From Sphingomonas sp. CCH9-E2 (GTDB lineage: Bacteria > Pseudomonadota > Alphaproteobacteria > Sphingomonadales > Sphingomonadaceae): a DNA stretch of 7,901 nucleotides. Within the stretch, counting starts at the first letter, position 1; every line of letters starts with the position of its first letter. The translations under genes were made by a program, and so were the position numbers. Location: contig NZ_LSJM01000379.1 in assembly GCF_001557215.1 (NCBI RefSeq), positions 1 through 7,901 of the forward strand, given 5' to 3'. A model generated the notes under the pieces. It had not been told where the DNA came from. It saw only the letters and a program-made list of their open reading frames with translations, and searched no databases. Positions 1-5,693 of the stretch are shown in pieces.

Positions 1-2
1 GG

Positions 3-122
3 CGCTGGTTGTGGATGACCCTGCTGGTGCTCGTGCTCGTCGGCTGCGCGACGCTCACCTTCCGCCTCGTCGAATGGCCGCTGCGCGACCGGCTCCGCGG
101 CGTTGCCGCGGCACTGGAGTGA
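3..122 (+). CDS. Acyltransferase-3 family protein, C-terminal fragment (partial at window edge)
   Basis: An open frame enters from the left edge and stops at TGA 120-122, giving 39 visible residues. They form a hydrophobic helix (WMTLLVLVLVGCATLTF) followed by RLVEWPLRDRLR. A final transmembrane helix followed by F/R-x-V-E-x-P-x-R is how many membrane acyltransferase-3 (OafA/YrhL-like) proteins end; these transfer acyl groups to surface glycans or lipids. The assignment rests only on this tail, so another multi-pass membrane protein is possible. The next gene starts about 20 nt later on the same strand without room for its own promoter, suggesting co-transcription. If the element model for this region holds, this gene is cargo. 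Confidence 0.5.
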   Translation, partial: RWLWMTLLVLVLVGCATLTFRLVEWPLRDRLRGVAAALE

Positions 123-142
123 TTTACCCCAAGGAGAAGATG

Positions 143-616
143 ATGAAACGCTACGCCATCCTGCTTTTGCTCCTGCCGCTCGCGGCAGGGACCGCCCCCC
201 TCTTGGCCCAGTCGGCGACGCCGGCAACGGAGGAGAAAGCAGTCGAAGACGTGCTCGGCCGGTACAAGGGTGCGGTCGAGAGGCTCGATGCAACAGGAAC
301 CGAAGCGCTGTTCGCGCCCGATTCGCAGATCTTCGAAAGCGGCGGCGCAGAGGGCAGCTACGCCAACTACCTGCGACATCATCTCGGCCCGGAGCTCGCA
401 GAATTCAGGGCATTTCGCTTCGCCGATTACAAGGTGTCGGTTCGGTTCGAAGGGCCGGTTGCGATCGCGACCGAGACCTATCGCTACGTCATCACGCCTC
501 GAGAAGGAGATCCGATCGAGCGGCAGGGCGTCGCGACAAGCGTGCTCGTCAAGCGCGATGGCCGCTGGCAAATCCTTACGCTGCACAGCTCCTCGCGCAG
601 ACCAAAGGCGTCCTGA
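143..616 (+). CDS. Secreted SnoaL/NTF2-like (DUF4440-type) protein
   Basis: The product is 157 aa. I chose the second of two tandem ATGs because AAGGAG at 131-136 lies 6 nt before it; the ATG at 140 would be only 3 nt from that site. Residues 1-22 form a Sec signal peptide: Lys-Arg, then a Leu/Ala-rich core, ending LLA before QS. The mature part begins with a helical stretch (EEKAVEDVLGRYKGAVERLD), continues with FAPDSQIFESGGAEGSYANY, and ends with beta strands including VATSVLVKRDGRWQILTLHSS. This order of helices then a curved sheet ending in 'G-R-W-(Q/R)-I' is typical of the SnoaL-like/DUF4440 branch of the NTF2 fold. Members bind small molecules or act as isomerases or hydrolases, so no substrate can be given. 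It is periplasmic by prediction and probably in an operon with the acyltransferase fragment upstream. Confidence 0.75.
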   Translation: MKRYAILLLLLPLAAGTAPLLAQSATPATEEKAVEDVLGRYKGAVERLDATGTEALFAPDSQIFESGGAEGSYANYLRHHLGPELAEFRAFRFADYKVSVRFEGPVAIATETYRYVITPREGDPIERQGVATSVLVKRDGRWQILTLHSSSRRPKAS

Positions 617-656
617 CGCGCTCGGCGGGCAATTGAGTTTTCCGATCGATCAGGAA

Positions 657-684
657 CTCGCGCATCGCCTAAGGCATGCGCGAG
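657..684. terminator. Hairpin between convergent genes, possible bidirectional terminator
   Basis: CTCGCGCAT (657-665) is an exact inverted match to ATGCGCGAG (676-684). An inner GCC/GGC pair is separated by one bulged C and closes on a TAA loop. The hairpin sits between the stop of the SnoaL-like gene (616) and the stop of the integrase (718), where a shared terminator is expected. Neither side has a clean T-run, so termination is inferred from position and stem strength. Confidence 0.4.
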
Positions 685-717
685 CCGATCGCGTGGTTCG
701 AGGTTGTCAGCAATCGG

Positions 718-2244
718 CTAGGCTGCGAGCGACTCCGTTCGCTCGGCATGCACCCCTTGCCACGCCTCAAGCGCCTGGGCCGAGTAGACCACGCGACGAC
801 CGATCTTGCGGAACGCCGGGCCAGTGCCTTGCCAGCGGTACGTCTGCATCGTTCCGACCGTAAATCCCAGCTTTGCAGCCGCCGCGCGCGTGTCCAGCCA
901 CTGCGTTCGAATGACCGCACCCAGCACGGGGTCGGAGACCGGTGCGCCGCGATCCGGCGATTGCTCCCAGAAAGCAGCGAACGGGTCTGCATCTGCGGAG
1001 TCATTGGCAGCGAGGACTTCCACGGCCTCGCCAAGGCATCGCGCAATTTCCTCGGATATCCGCTCCGCAGCGCTTTTGAGCGGGTGATCGGAGAGATGCG
1101 TGTATCGCTCGGTCGTCTTGGCGCTGCGGTGCCCGAGCAGTGCGCCGATGATCAACATGCTGTCGCCGGTGGCGGCGCCGATCGAAGCGAAGCTGTGCCG
1201 CAGATCGTGAATCCGCACATCGTCCAGGCCTGCCGTCTTGCGAATACGAACCCAGACTGCCTGCAGGTCCGTCACATGTGTGCCGTCCTTCTTGCCTGGC
1301 AGCAGATAGGAGTTTCCTTCGACCGTAGGGACCATGGCGATAATCCGCATCGCCGGGGCACCCAGATGGACGACTTTGGCACCCGTCTTCGAATCAGGCA
1401 GGCGGAGGCATCGATGATAGCGGTCGATGTGGTTGTGCTTGAGTTTCAAAATCTCGTTCTTGCGGCACCCGGTCAGGATCAGCAGGCGCAACGCTGCGAT
1501 TGCGAATTGGCTTTCTACTCCCAGGGACGCCGCCGCAGCCAGGGCCTCACCCAGCCGCGCCAGCTCGGCGGGTGAGAGGAACCGCTCCATCTTCCTGCCG
1601 GGGAATTTCCGCACGCCAATTGCGGGGTTGTCCGCGCGCAGCTTGCGCTCGACGGCGACCCCGAGCATCGCGCTGATCGTGGTCACACATTGATTGGCGG
1701 CGCCCTTGCCGCCGCGCACCCGCGACAGCCTGCGATGTCCCTTCTTGACGGTTCGGGCGGTCTTCCCGCCCGCGATGTCGCGCAGCATCTGCTCGACGTC
1801 GCTGCGCTCGATCTTGGATACCCGCTTCTTGCCGAGCAGCGGGAGGATATGGTTCTCGATGTTGTTGCGAGCCTGCCGGACCGAGCTATCTTTCGCGGTG
1901 AACAAGGTCTCGTTCAGATAGATCTCGCTCAAATCTTCAAGCGTGAGTTCTTTGCGTTCTGCAATCTTTTCTTGCTGCGGATCGATTCCATCTACGATCT
2001 TGCCTAAGAGGCTCTGCGCTTCGGTGCGCGCTGATTCAGGTGTCCAAGGAGAGCCATGAGGTCCGATCTTGAACCGGCGCTGCCGGCCTTCGATGCGGTA
2101 CTGGAGAACATAGACAAGCTTACCGGCAGGGGAAATTCTCAGCCCGAAACCAATGACATCACTATCCCACAGGAAGCGGTCGGTTCCGTCAGCTGAAAGG
2201 CCATCGACGATCCGCTTCGTGATTCGAACGCGCTCGGTGGACAT
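718..2244 (-). CDS. Tyrosine-type site-specific integrase with C-terminal excisionase-like HTH
   Basis: The product is 508 aa; ATG at 2244 is preceded by GGAG with 8 nt spacing. Residues about 5-95 match the arm-binding DUF4102 domain of P4-type integrases (FLWDSDVIGFGLRI, YRIEGRQRRFKIG). About 100-200 is the SAM-like core-binding domain. About 215-400 is the catalytic domain, with R261 (LTGCRKNE), K286 (DSKTGAK), H346 and R349 (HDLRH), H372 (LLGHR) and the nucleophile Y381 (TERYTH), so all catalytic residues are present. The typical family length is near 400 aa. The extra segment from about 448 to 496 (WLDTRAAAAKLGF, then IGRRVVYSAQALEAWQ) resembles the HTH_17/MerR-like winged helix of excisionases and AlpA-type regulators. 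It would catalyse integration and excision at the tRNA-Thr site. The tail could supply recombination directionality or autoregulation, which is inference. Confidence 0.93.
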   Translation of the reverse strand: MSTERVRITKRIVDGLSADGTDRFLWDSDVIGFGLRISPAGKLVYVLQYRIEGRQRRFKIGPHGSPWTPESARTEAQSLLGKIVDGIDPQQEKIAERKELTLEDLSEIYLNETLFTAKDSSVRQARNNIENHILPLLGKKRVSKIERSDVEQMLRDIAGGKTARTVKKGHRRLSRVRGGKGAANQCVTTISAMLGVAVERKLRADNPAIGVRKFPGRKMERFLSPAELARLGEALAAAASLGVESQFAIAALRLLILTGCRKNEILKLKHNHIDRYHRCLRLPDSKTGAKVVHLGAPAMRIIAMVPTVEGNSYLLPGKKDGTHVTDLQAVWVRIRKTAGLDDVRIHDLRHSFASIGAATGDSMLIIGALLGHRSAKTTERYTHLSDHPLKSAAERISEEIARCLGEAVEVLAANDSADADPFAAFWEQSPDRGAPVSDPVLGAVIRTQWLDTRAAAAKLGFTVGTMQTYRWQGTGPAFRKIGRRVVYSAQALEAWQGVHAERTESLAA

Positions 2245-2321
2245 GCTATATACTCCAACCCGACCTCAGCCTTCCGATAACGTCCGAAATTTGGAAGCAG
2301 ATCGGAAGCAAGAGGTGGAAT

Positions 2322-2387
2322 ATCGTGGGTTAGAGTGTCGCGTTGATGGCTAGGTTAGTCAAGAAAAAATGGCCTAAATCGTAGGTT
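2322..2387 (+). repeat. Degenerate direct repeats, candidate integrase arm-type sites
   Basis: ATCGTGGGTT (2322-2331) and ATCGTAGGTT (2378-2387) differ at one base. GGCTAGGTTAG (2348-2358) shares the GGTT core and lies between them. They lie in the AT-richer gap between the integrase start and the tRNA-Thr fragment, where P4-type integrases usually have arm sites. The match is short and the role is inferred. Confidence 0.3.
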
Positions 2388-2417
2388 TGGATAGATTAGC
2401 GCAAGTAAAAAAGCGTC

Positions 2418-2462
2418 TTGGTAAGGCTGAGGTCGTGAGTTCAATCCTCACCGGCAGCACCA
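2418..2462 (+). other. Attachment site: 3' part of a tRNA-Thr(GGT) gene
   Basis: Read as a tRNA: anticodon loop TTGGTAA (2418-2424, anticodon GGT at 2420-2422), 3' anticodon stem GGCTG, variable loop AGGTC, T-stem GTGAG and CTCAC around TTCAATC, acceptor strand CGGCAGC (2452-2458), discriminator A, encoded CCA (2460-2462). The matching 5' acceptor (GCTGCCG), D-arm and 5' anticodon stem (CAGCC) are absent; the upstream bases are AT-rich and unrelated. It is therefore not a functional tRNA but the 3' remnant made when an element integrates at the anticodon loop. The anticodon and layout match bacterial tRNA-Thr(GGT). Confidence 0.85.
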
Positions 2463-2501
2463 TTTTCCCCAATCCTGTCCGACAGTTGCGGGGCCGCGTG
2501 T

Positions 2502-2523
2502 GCGGTTCGCGCGGAACCGCTTT
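2502..2523 (+). terminator. Probable terminator of the ancestral tRNA-Thr transcript
   Basis: GCGGTTC (2502-2508) pairs perfectly with GAACCGC (2514-2520) around a GCGCG loop and is followed by TTT. It lies 40 nt after the CCA of the tRNA fragment, the usual place for a tRNA terminator. The T-run is short. Confidence 0.55.
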
Positions 2524-2535
2524 GCCCTCCAGTCA

Positions 2536-2552
2536 TTGATGCGCCGCATCAA
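2536..2552 (+). promoter_or_regulatory. Palindrome immediately before the lipoprotein ribosome binding site
   Basis: TTGATGCG (2536-2543) and CGCATCAA (2545-2552) are perfect inverted repeats around one base, ending 1 nt before the AGGAGGA of the next gene. It could be a repressor operator or a short 5'-leader hairpin (7 bp with a GCC loop). No regulator is identified. Confidence 0.4.
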
Positions 2553-2567
2553 CAGGAGGAAGTTCCA

Positions 2568-2834
2568 ATGAAATCGATCTTCAAGGCGGCGCTGGCGGGC
2601 GCCGGACTGGTTGCGCTGGCGGCGTGCGGCGGCGCCGATGATCGCGCGGCGGACAATGTCGAGGCCAATGCCGAGGCGATGGCCGACAATCTCGAAGACC
2701 AGGCCGACATGGCCCCCAACGAGACGATGGAAGAGGCGCTGGAGCAGCAGGCCGACAATGTCGAGGACGCGGGCGAGGCCAAGGCCGAAGCGATCGACGA
2801 CAATGACGACGCGCGGATGGAAAACAGCCGCTGA
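2568..2834 (+). CDS. Small acidic lipoprotein of unknown function
   Basis: The product is 88 aa with an excellent ribosome binding site: AGGAGGA at 2554-2560, 7 nt before ATG. Residues 1-19 are a lipoprotein signal peptide (Lys2 and Lys6, hydrophobic core) ending in the lipobox LAAC, with the lipidated Cys at position 20. The mature part is almost entirely Ala, Asp, Glu, Asn and Met in a loose helical repeat (ADNVEANAEAMADNLEDQAD, later QQADNVEDAGEAKAEAIDDN), so it is strongly acidic and probably a helical or coiled-coil rod on the membrane. I do not recognise a characterised family. Asp after CysGlyGlyAla does not give a clear sorting signal. It lies directly downstream of the tRNA-Thr terminator and 82 nt before a second lipoprotein, possibly in one operon. 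Confidence 0.85.
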   Translation: MKSIFKAALAGAGLVALAACGGADDRAADNVEANAEAMADNLEDQADMAPNETMEEALEQQADNVEDAGEAKAEAIDDNDDARMENSR

Positions 2835-2845
2835 CGCGTTGCCCT

Positions 2846-2876
2846 GCGCGCGTCGACCGCTTGCGTCGGCGCGCGT
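2846..2876 (+). terminator. Strong GC hairpin between two lipoprotein genes (terminator or attenuator)
   Basis: CGCGCGTCGAC (2847-2857) pairs with GTCGGCGCGCG (2865-2875) with one G-U pair and a 7-nt loop (CGCTTGC); a G-U closing pair extends it to 2846/2876. No T-run follows. It begins 11 nt after the first stop codon, so it may lower transcription of, or stabilise RNA upstream of, the second gene. Confidence 0.4.
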
Positions 2877-2893
2877 CCGGGGGCACCCTGACA

Positions 2894-2907
2894 CCGGTTG
2901 CAACCGG
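2894..2907 (+). promoter_or_regulatory. 14-bp perfect palindrome overlapping the ribosome binding site of the PepSY lipoprotein
   Basis: CCGGTTGCAACCGG is a perfect palindrome whose last two bases are the first two of GGAG (2906-2909), the Shine-Dalgarno of the gene starting at 2917. As DNA it could be an operator for a dimeric regulator. As RNA it could form a 5-bp stem that partly hides the ribosome site. Confidence 0.4.
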
Positions 2908-2916
2908 AGTTCTGCC

Positions 2917-3450
2917 ATGCGTTTCCTTGCCCTTGCGCTGCTGGCGCTTTCAGCCTGCTCCGGCAGCAGCAATGATGCCCCGCCCGCCAATGGCGTGCTC
3001 GCGGACGGGCCGGAAACGGCGATCACCAATGTCGTGGCGACCGATTTACCCGCCGGGGTAGCCGAGCTGGCAGAGGCGACGGTGCCGGGGATGCGGATCG
3101 CGGAGGCTGAGCGCAAGGACCGCGACGGGCGGACCTACTATGACGTCGAGGGCACAAGGCCCGATGGCAGCGACGTCGAGATCGACATGCTGGTTCAGCC
3201 CGACGGGTCGCTGAAGGCAGTCGAGGTGCAGCGCGACATCGCCTGGGCCGACGCCCCTGCCCCGGTTCGCGCCGCCGCCGCCGCGACCGCCGACGCCTTT
3301 ACCCCCGAGCGGGTGATCGAAAGCCGTCAGGTCGAGGATGGGCGGATCCTCTACGAGCTGTTCGCGCCGGGCAAGCGGAAGGAACCGGCGATGGAAATCG
3401 CGTGGGCGGACGGCAAGGCGACCTTACTGACCGAGCGCGCGGTGCACTGA
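2917..3450 (+). CDS. Lipoprotein with two PepSY-like repeats
   Basis: The product is 177 aa. ATG at 2917 is chosen because GGAG lies 7 nt upstream and because the protein then begins with a lipoprotein signal (MRFLALALLALSAC, lipobox LSAC, Cys14). The same frame is open upstream to about 2611 but that stretch has no signal or domain sense. After a low-complexity linker there are two similar alpha-beta units, about residues 48-110 (VAELAEATVPGMRIAEAERK, then YYDVEG and a DG turn) and 114-177 (VRAAAAATADAFTPERVIES, then GRILYELFAPGK). The pattern 'helix, strand, G-x-x-Y-(D/E)-(V/L), strand' resembles PepSY domains of periplasmic inhibitors and sensors. A membrane-anchored periplasmic role is likely; the ligand is unknown. 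It converges with the next gene with only 4 nt between stops. Confidence 0.8.
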   Translation: MRFLALALLALSACSGSSNDAPPANGVLADGPETAITNVVATDLPAGVAELAEATVPGMRIAEAERKDRDGRTYYDVEGTRPDGSDVEIDMLVQPDGSLKAVEVQRDIAWADAPAPVRAAAAATADAFTPERVIESRQVEDGRILYELFAPGKRKEPAMEIAWADGKATLLTERAVH

Positions 3451-3454
3451 CGCG

Positions 3455-4339
3455 CTATTTGCCGCCGGCGGCCTTGTCGAGATCGCCGGAAATCCCGCGC
3501 TTGATCTCGTCGCGCTGGGTCGCGGCGCTGCGCATCGGGGCGGCGGCGTAGAGGCCGCGCAGATAGCCCAAATCCCATTTGGTCAGCGTCACCGGCACCT
3601 CGGCATCGTCGGGCGCGTCGAGGATGGTGAGGATCGTCGGCGCGGACAGGCCCTTGACCTTTTCCGGGTCGGTCTGTGCGAAGGTGCGCATCGCGGCATA
3701 GTCAGCAAGCTGGACCGGGCTGAGGCCGATCGCGGCGTCGAGCTGAATCACCACCACCGCGGCGATGAAGATCGGGCGCACGGTGGCGCTGATCCGCGAC
3801 GGGGGCAGCGGCGAGTTGAGTTCATATTGGCCGGTGTCGGCGTTATACGCGACCGGCGTTCCGCTGCGGTCGAGGCGACCCTCCAGATGCCAGGCGGTCG
3901 CCGGGCCGGCCTGTTTCGGGGTGCGGATCGGGGTGCCATAGGCGTCGCGGAAATAGGCCGGGTGCGCCTTTTCGAGCGCAGCGACCATCGCTTCCTTGTC
4001 CGAGGCGAAGATGACCAGCGCGTTGGGCTTGCAGTCGGCCTTGTCGGACACCGCGATCCCGGCGGCCTTGGCAACGACCCGCATGCGCGCCGCGATCTCC
4101 GCATTGCGCGCCGGGCTCAGCCCGACCGCGCCGGGGCACAAGGTCGTGCGGTCGAACCGCGCCATCGGATCGCGGCCGGGCACATTGGCAAGCGCGCGGA
4201 CATAGTCGCGGATCTGCTTGTCGCGCTGTTCGGGGGCGGTGATGATGACATCGGCCTGATCGGCGGCAGGCCCCTGCGCCATGACGGGGGCAGCGAGTGC
4301 GCAGAGGGCGGCGGCGGTGAGGAAGAGGTTACGCATCAT
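3455..4339 (-). CDS. Secreted protein of unknown function (sphingomonad-type)
   Basis: The product is 294 aa. Three potential starts are in tandem (TTG 4342, ATG 4339, ATG 4336); I use the first ATG, although the ribosome site is weak (GAG at about 6 nt). Residues 1-20 form a Sec signal peptide (MMRNLFLTAAALCALAAPVM, then AQ). The mature protein has C68 (LCPGAVGL) and C103 (DCKPNALVIFASD), plausibly one disulfide, and an alpha-beta alternation. Near the C-terminus are a hydrophobic strand (IFIAAVVVIQLDAAIGLSPVQ) and a motif LTKWDLGYLRGLY. I cannot name a characterised family. Two parts look conserved in style: the VIFASD strand and 'GLSPVQLADYAAMRTF'. It has its own likely promoter and lies downstream of the metacaspase unit beyond a hairpin, so it need not belong to that unit. 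Confidence 0.8.
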   Translation of the reverse strand: MMRNLFLTAAALCALAAPVMAQGPAADQADVIITAPEQRDKQIRDYVRALANVPGRDPMARFDRTTLCPGAVGLSPARNAEIAARMRVVAKAAGIAVSDKADCKPNALVIFASDKEAMVAALEKAHPAYFRDAYGTPIRTPKQAGPATAWHLEGRLDRSGTPVAYNADTGQYELNSPLPPSRISATVRPIFIAAVVVIQLDAAIGLSPVQLADYAAMRTFAQTDPEKVKGLSAPTILTILDAPDDAEVPVTLTKWDLGYLRGLYAAAPMRSAATQRDEIKRGISGDLDKAAGGK

Positions 4340-4363
4340 CAAATACTCGATCGTTGCAGCGCC

Positions 4364-4392
4364 GGTGTATCACTGAAGCAAGACACTTTCAA
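4364..4392 (-). promoter_or_regulatory. Candidate sigma-70-type promoter for the secreted unknown protein
   Basis: On the minus strand TTGAAA (4387-4392) and TACACC (4364-4369) are 17 nt apart, placing a start site about 18 nt before the ATG at 4339. The -10 match is modest. Confidence 0.3.
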
Positions 4393-4399
4393 GACGGTC

Positions 4400-4424
4400 G
4401 CGGCGGCGCACAGGTCGCCGCCGC
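4400..4424 (-). terminator. Hairpin after the metacaspase unit
   Basis: GCGGCGGCG (4400-4408) and CGCCGCCGC (4416-4424) are perfect inverted repeats with a 7-nt loop, 8 nt past the stop of the 83-aa gene. The minus-strand sequence after it (CGACCGTCTTGAAAG) has no strong T-run. It probably ends or trims the metacaspase transcript. Confidence 0.45.
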
Positions 4425-4432
4425 GCACCGGT

Positions 4433-4684
4433 TCACCAGCGGACGGTAATGCTGCCCTCACAGCGCCAGTCGCGCTTGCTGTCGGCGGAGCAGGACACCC
4501 GCGCCTCGCCGCCGCGCACCTCATCGGTCAGCACGCCCTCGACCAGGCTTGCCTTGGCCTTGACCCGCCCGAGCGTCTCGAAAAAGGTCGGGACACAGGT
4601 GTCGTTGACGAACCCGCGAAAGGTTTCGAGGTCCATTTTCATCACGTCGGGATCGACGCGGAAATCGATATGGCAGTCTTGCAT
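4433..4684 (-). CDS. Small four-cysteine protein encoded directly downstream of the metacaspase
   Basis: The product is 83 aa. The start at 4684 is preferred because AAGGA lies 6 nt upstream; the in-frame ATG at 4699 would put that site inside the gene. The protein has no signal peptide or membrane helix. It opens MQDCHIDFRVDPDVMKMDLE, then FRGFVNDTCVPTFFETLGRV (an amphipathic helix is likely), and ends with strands carrying SCSADSKRDWRCEGSITVRW. Cysteines are at 4, 30, 65 and 74; the spacing is not a classic zinc finger. I do not recognise the family. It follows the metacaspase stop by 17 nt on the same strand, with no terminator between, so the two are almost certainly co-transcribed. A role as substrate, inhibitor or adaptor of the peptidase is inference from that linkage alone. 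Confidence 0.75.
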   Translation of the reverse strand: MQDCHIDFRVDPDVMKMDLETFRGFVNDTCVPTFFETLGRVKAKASLVEGVLTDEVRGGEARVSCSADSKRDWRCEGSITVRW

Positions 4685-4701
4685 CGTCGTTCCTTTCATC
4701 G

Positions 4702-5541
4702 TCAGGTTGCAAAAGGCCGCCCCGCAACGAACGCGGCGGCGTCTCCCCCGGTCTCGAGATTGGGACGCTGCCGGCGCGGCATCGCCTGTTCGAGGGCACG
4801 GAAAAGGTCGCGATAGGACCCGGCGAACGCGCCATTGGCCCAGTGGAACAGCAGCTGGCTGGTGAAATAGCCATTATTGGGGGCGTCGGCGGCGAGCTGA
4901 TCGTCCTGGCACGCCGCGAGATGGATCTTGGCGCAGCGCAGCGCGAGCTGGCGCTGCGGCAGGGCAAGCAGTCGCGCTTCGTCATAGCGTGCGGCGTTCG
5001 CGGCGTAGATGTCGCGGGCGACATGCTCTTCGATGTTGCGGAACCGGAGGTCGTCCGCTTCCGGATAGGTCGGGCCGACCCCGCCTTTCGCAAACTCATC
5101 CTTGTCGGGTTTGGTCATGAGCCGCGTCGCCGTCGCGCTGTGACAGCTGTCGGTGATGACCAGCACGCGCACTCCGGCTTCGAACCGGGCAAGCAGCCCG
5201 TGAACTTCGTCGTCGAGCAGCATCCGGTCGAACAGGCACAAGGTTTCGTCGACCGAATCGGGCTCATCGCCGCCGCCATCGAACAGCTGTGACCCGTGAC
5301 CGGCATAGGAGAGGAAGAAGGTGTCGCCCGCACCCAACCGCGCCGCCGCCTGGCTGACGGCGCGCGACACCGCCAGTACGGTGGCCGCGTCGTCGAGCAA
5401 CAGGGTCGATGCGAAGCCCTGCGCATCGGCGATCGCCTTCATCGCCCGCGCATCAGGGACCGCGCCGCGCAAGCGCTGTTCGCTGCCATAATGCGCCGGG
5501 GAGACGCGGTTGAGGCCGATATGAACCGAGAGTGCCGCCAT
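4702..5541 (-). CDS. Caspase family (C14) peptidase, type I metacaspase-like
   Basis: The product is 279 aa. The start at 5541 is fixed by GGAGGA 6 nt upstream and by the onset of the caspase fold (SVHIGLNRVSP). The open frame runs on to 5928, but that extension is Arg/Pro/Cys-rich translated repeat. The catalytic dyad is intact: H82 in FFLSYAGHGSQ and C133 in VLVITDSCHSATATR. The D131 and CHS context is that of metacaspases, which cut after Arg or Lys. A p10-like part follows, with HLAACQDDQLAAD (207-219) and NNGYFTSQLLFHW, the counterpart of the 'CxDxQ-x-A' and G-x-x-T motifs of type I metacaspases. The Gly usually after CHS is Ala. There is no signal peptide, prodomain or sensor/effector domain, so it is a minimal cytoplasmic enzyme. 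It heads a two-gene unit with the 83-aa protein. Confidence 0.93.
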   Translation of the reverse strand: MAALSVHIGLNRVSPAHYGSEQRLRGAVPDARAMKAIADAQGFASTLLLDDAATVLAVSRAVSQAAARLGAGDTFFLSYAGHGSQLFDGGGDEPDSVDETLCLFDRMLLDDEVHGLLARFEAGVRVLVITDSCHSATATRLMTKPDKDEFAKGGVGPTYPEADDLRFRNIEEHVARDIYAANAARYDEARLLALPQRQLALRCAKIHLAACQDDQLAADAPNNGYFTSQLLFHWANGAFAGSYRDLFRALEQAMPRRQRPNLETGGDAAAFVAGRPFAT

Positions 5542-5611
5542 GTCCGTTCCTCCGAAAAGGCATCCGCCGGGGAATGCCGGCATCGGGATAGGTTCGTTAC
5601 GGGGGCGGCAC

Positions 5612-5629
5612 GCGTGATGTCCGTCACGC
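5612..5629 (-). promoter_or_regulatory. CRP/FNR-type palindrome upstream of the metacaspase
   Basis: GCGTGA (5612-5617) and TCACGC (5624-5629) are exact inverted repeats with a 6-bp spacer, i.e. the GTGA-N6-TCAC architecture of CRP-family sites. It lies about 70-90 bp upstream of the metacaspase start codon, a normal position for an activator. A clear promoter core was not found between it and the gene. The regulator is inferred. Confidence 0.4.
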
Positions 5630-5693
5630 CCCGGGCCGGTTGTCCGACGATGCTGACAACATTGCGTCGGTGTGCGGCGGAGTGGGCGGGTTC

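Larger units (their letters stand above)
1..2462. mobile_element. Right (integrase) end of an integrative element in tRNA-Thr; left end outside window
   Basis: Three things are seen: a full tyrosine integrase, a 3' tRNA-Thr fragment 170 nt upstream of the integrase start, and AT-richer intergenic DNA between them with short direct repeats. Elements of this class cross over in the anticodon or T-loop of a tRNA and rebuild an intact tRNA at one end, leaving a 3' fragment at the other. The fragment reads rightward, so the element lies to its left and the intact tRNA-Thr should lie left of this window. No tRNA is present in positions 1-717. The left boundary is therefore unknown, and membership of the two leftmost genes is inferred. 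Confidence 0.5.

Noticed and set aside
11..142. Longer start for the SnoaL-like gene at position 11
   Set aside because: It overlaps the acyltransferase tail out of frame and would bury a clear signal peptide and its ribosome site.
676..1575. Plus-strand 299-aa open frame opposite the integrase
   Set aside because: It is antisense to the catalytic domain of an intact integrase and shows no domain.
2390..2462. Complete, functional tRNA-Thr
   Set aside because: No GCTGCCG acceptor strand, D-arm or matching 5' anticodon stem exists upstream of 2418.
2448..3116. Minus-strand 222-aa open frame opposite the two lipoprotein genes
   Set aside because: It has no ribosome site or recognisable domain, is antisense to two genes with lipoboxes and good ribosome sites, and its end overlaps the tRNA fragment.
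3461..3472. GCCGCCGGCGGC palindrome at the end of the secreted unknown gene
   Set aside because: It lies inside the coding sequence (Ala-Ala-Gly-Gly codons) and is a common product of GC-rich codons.
3827..4816. Plus-strand 329-aa open frame across three minus-strand genes
   Set aside because: Its composition is that of a shadow frame and it crosses three better-supported coding sequences and the hairpin at 4400-4424.
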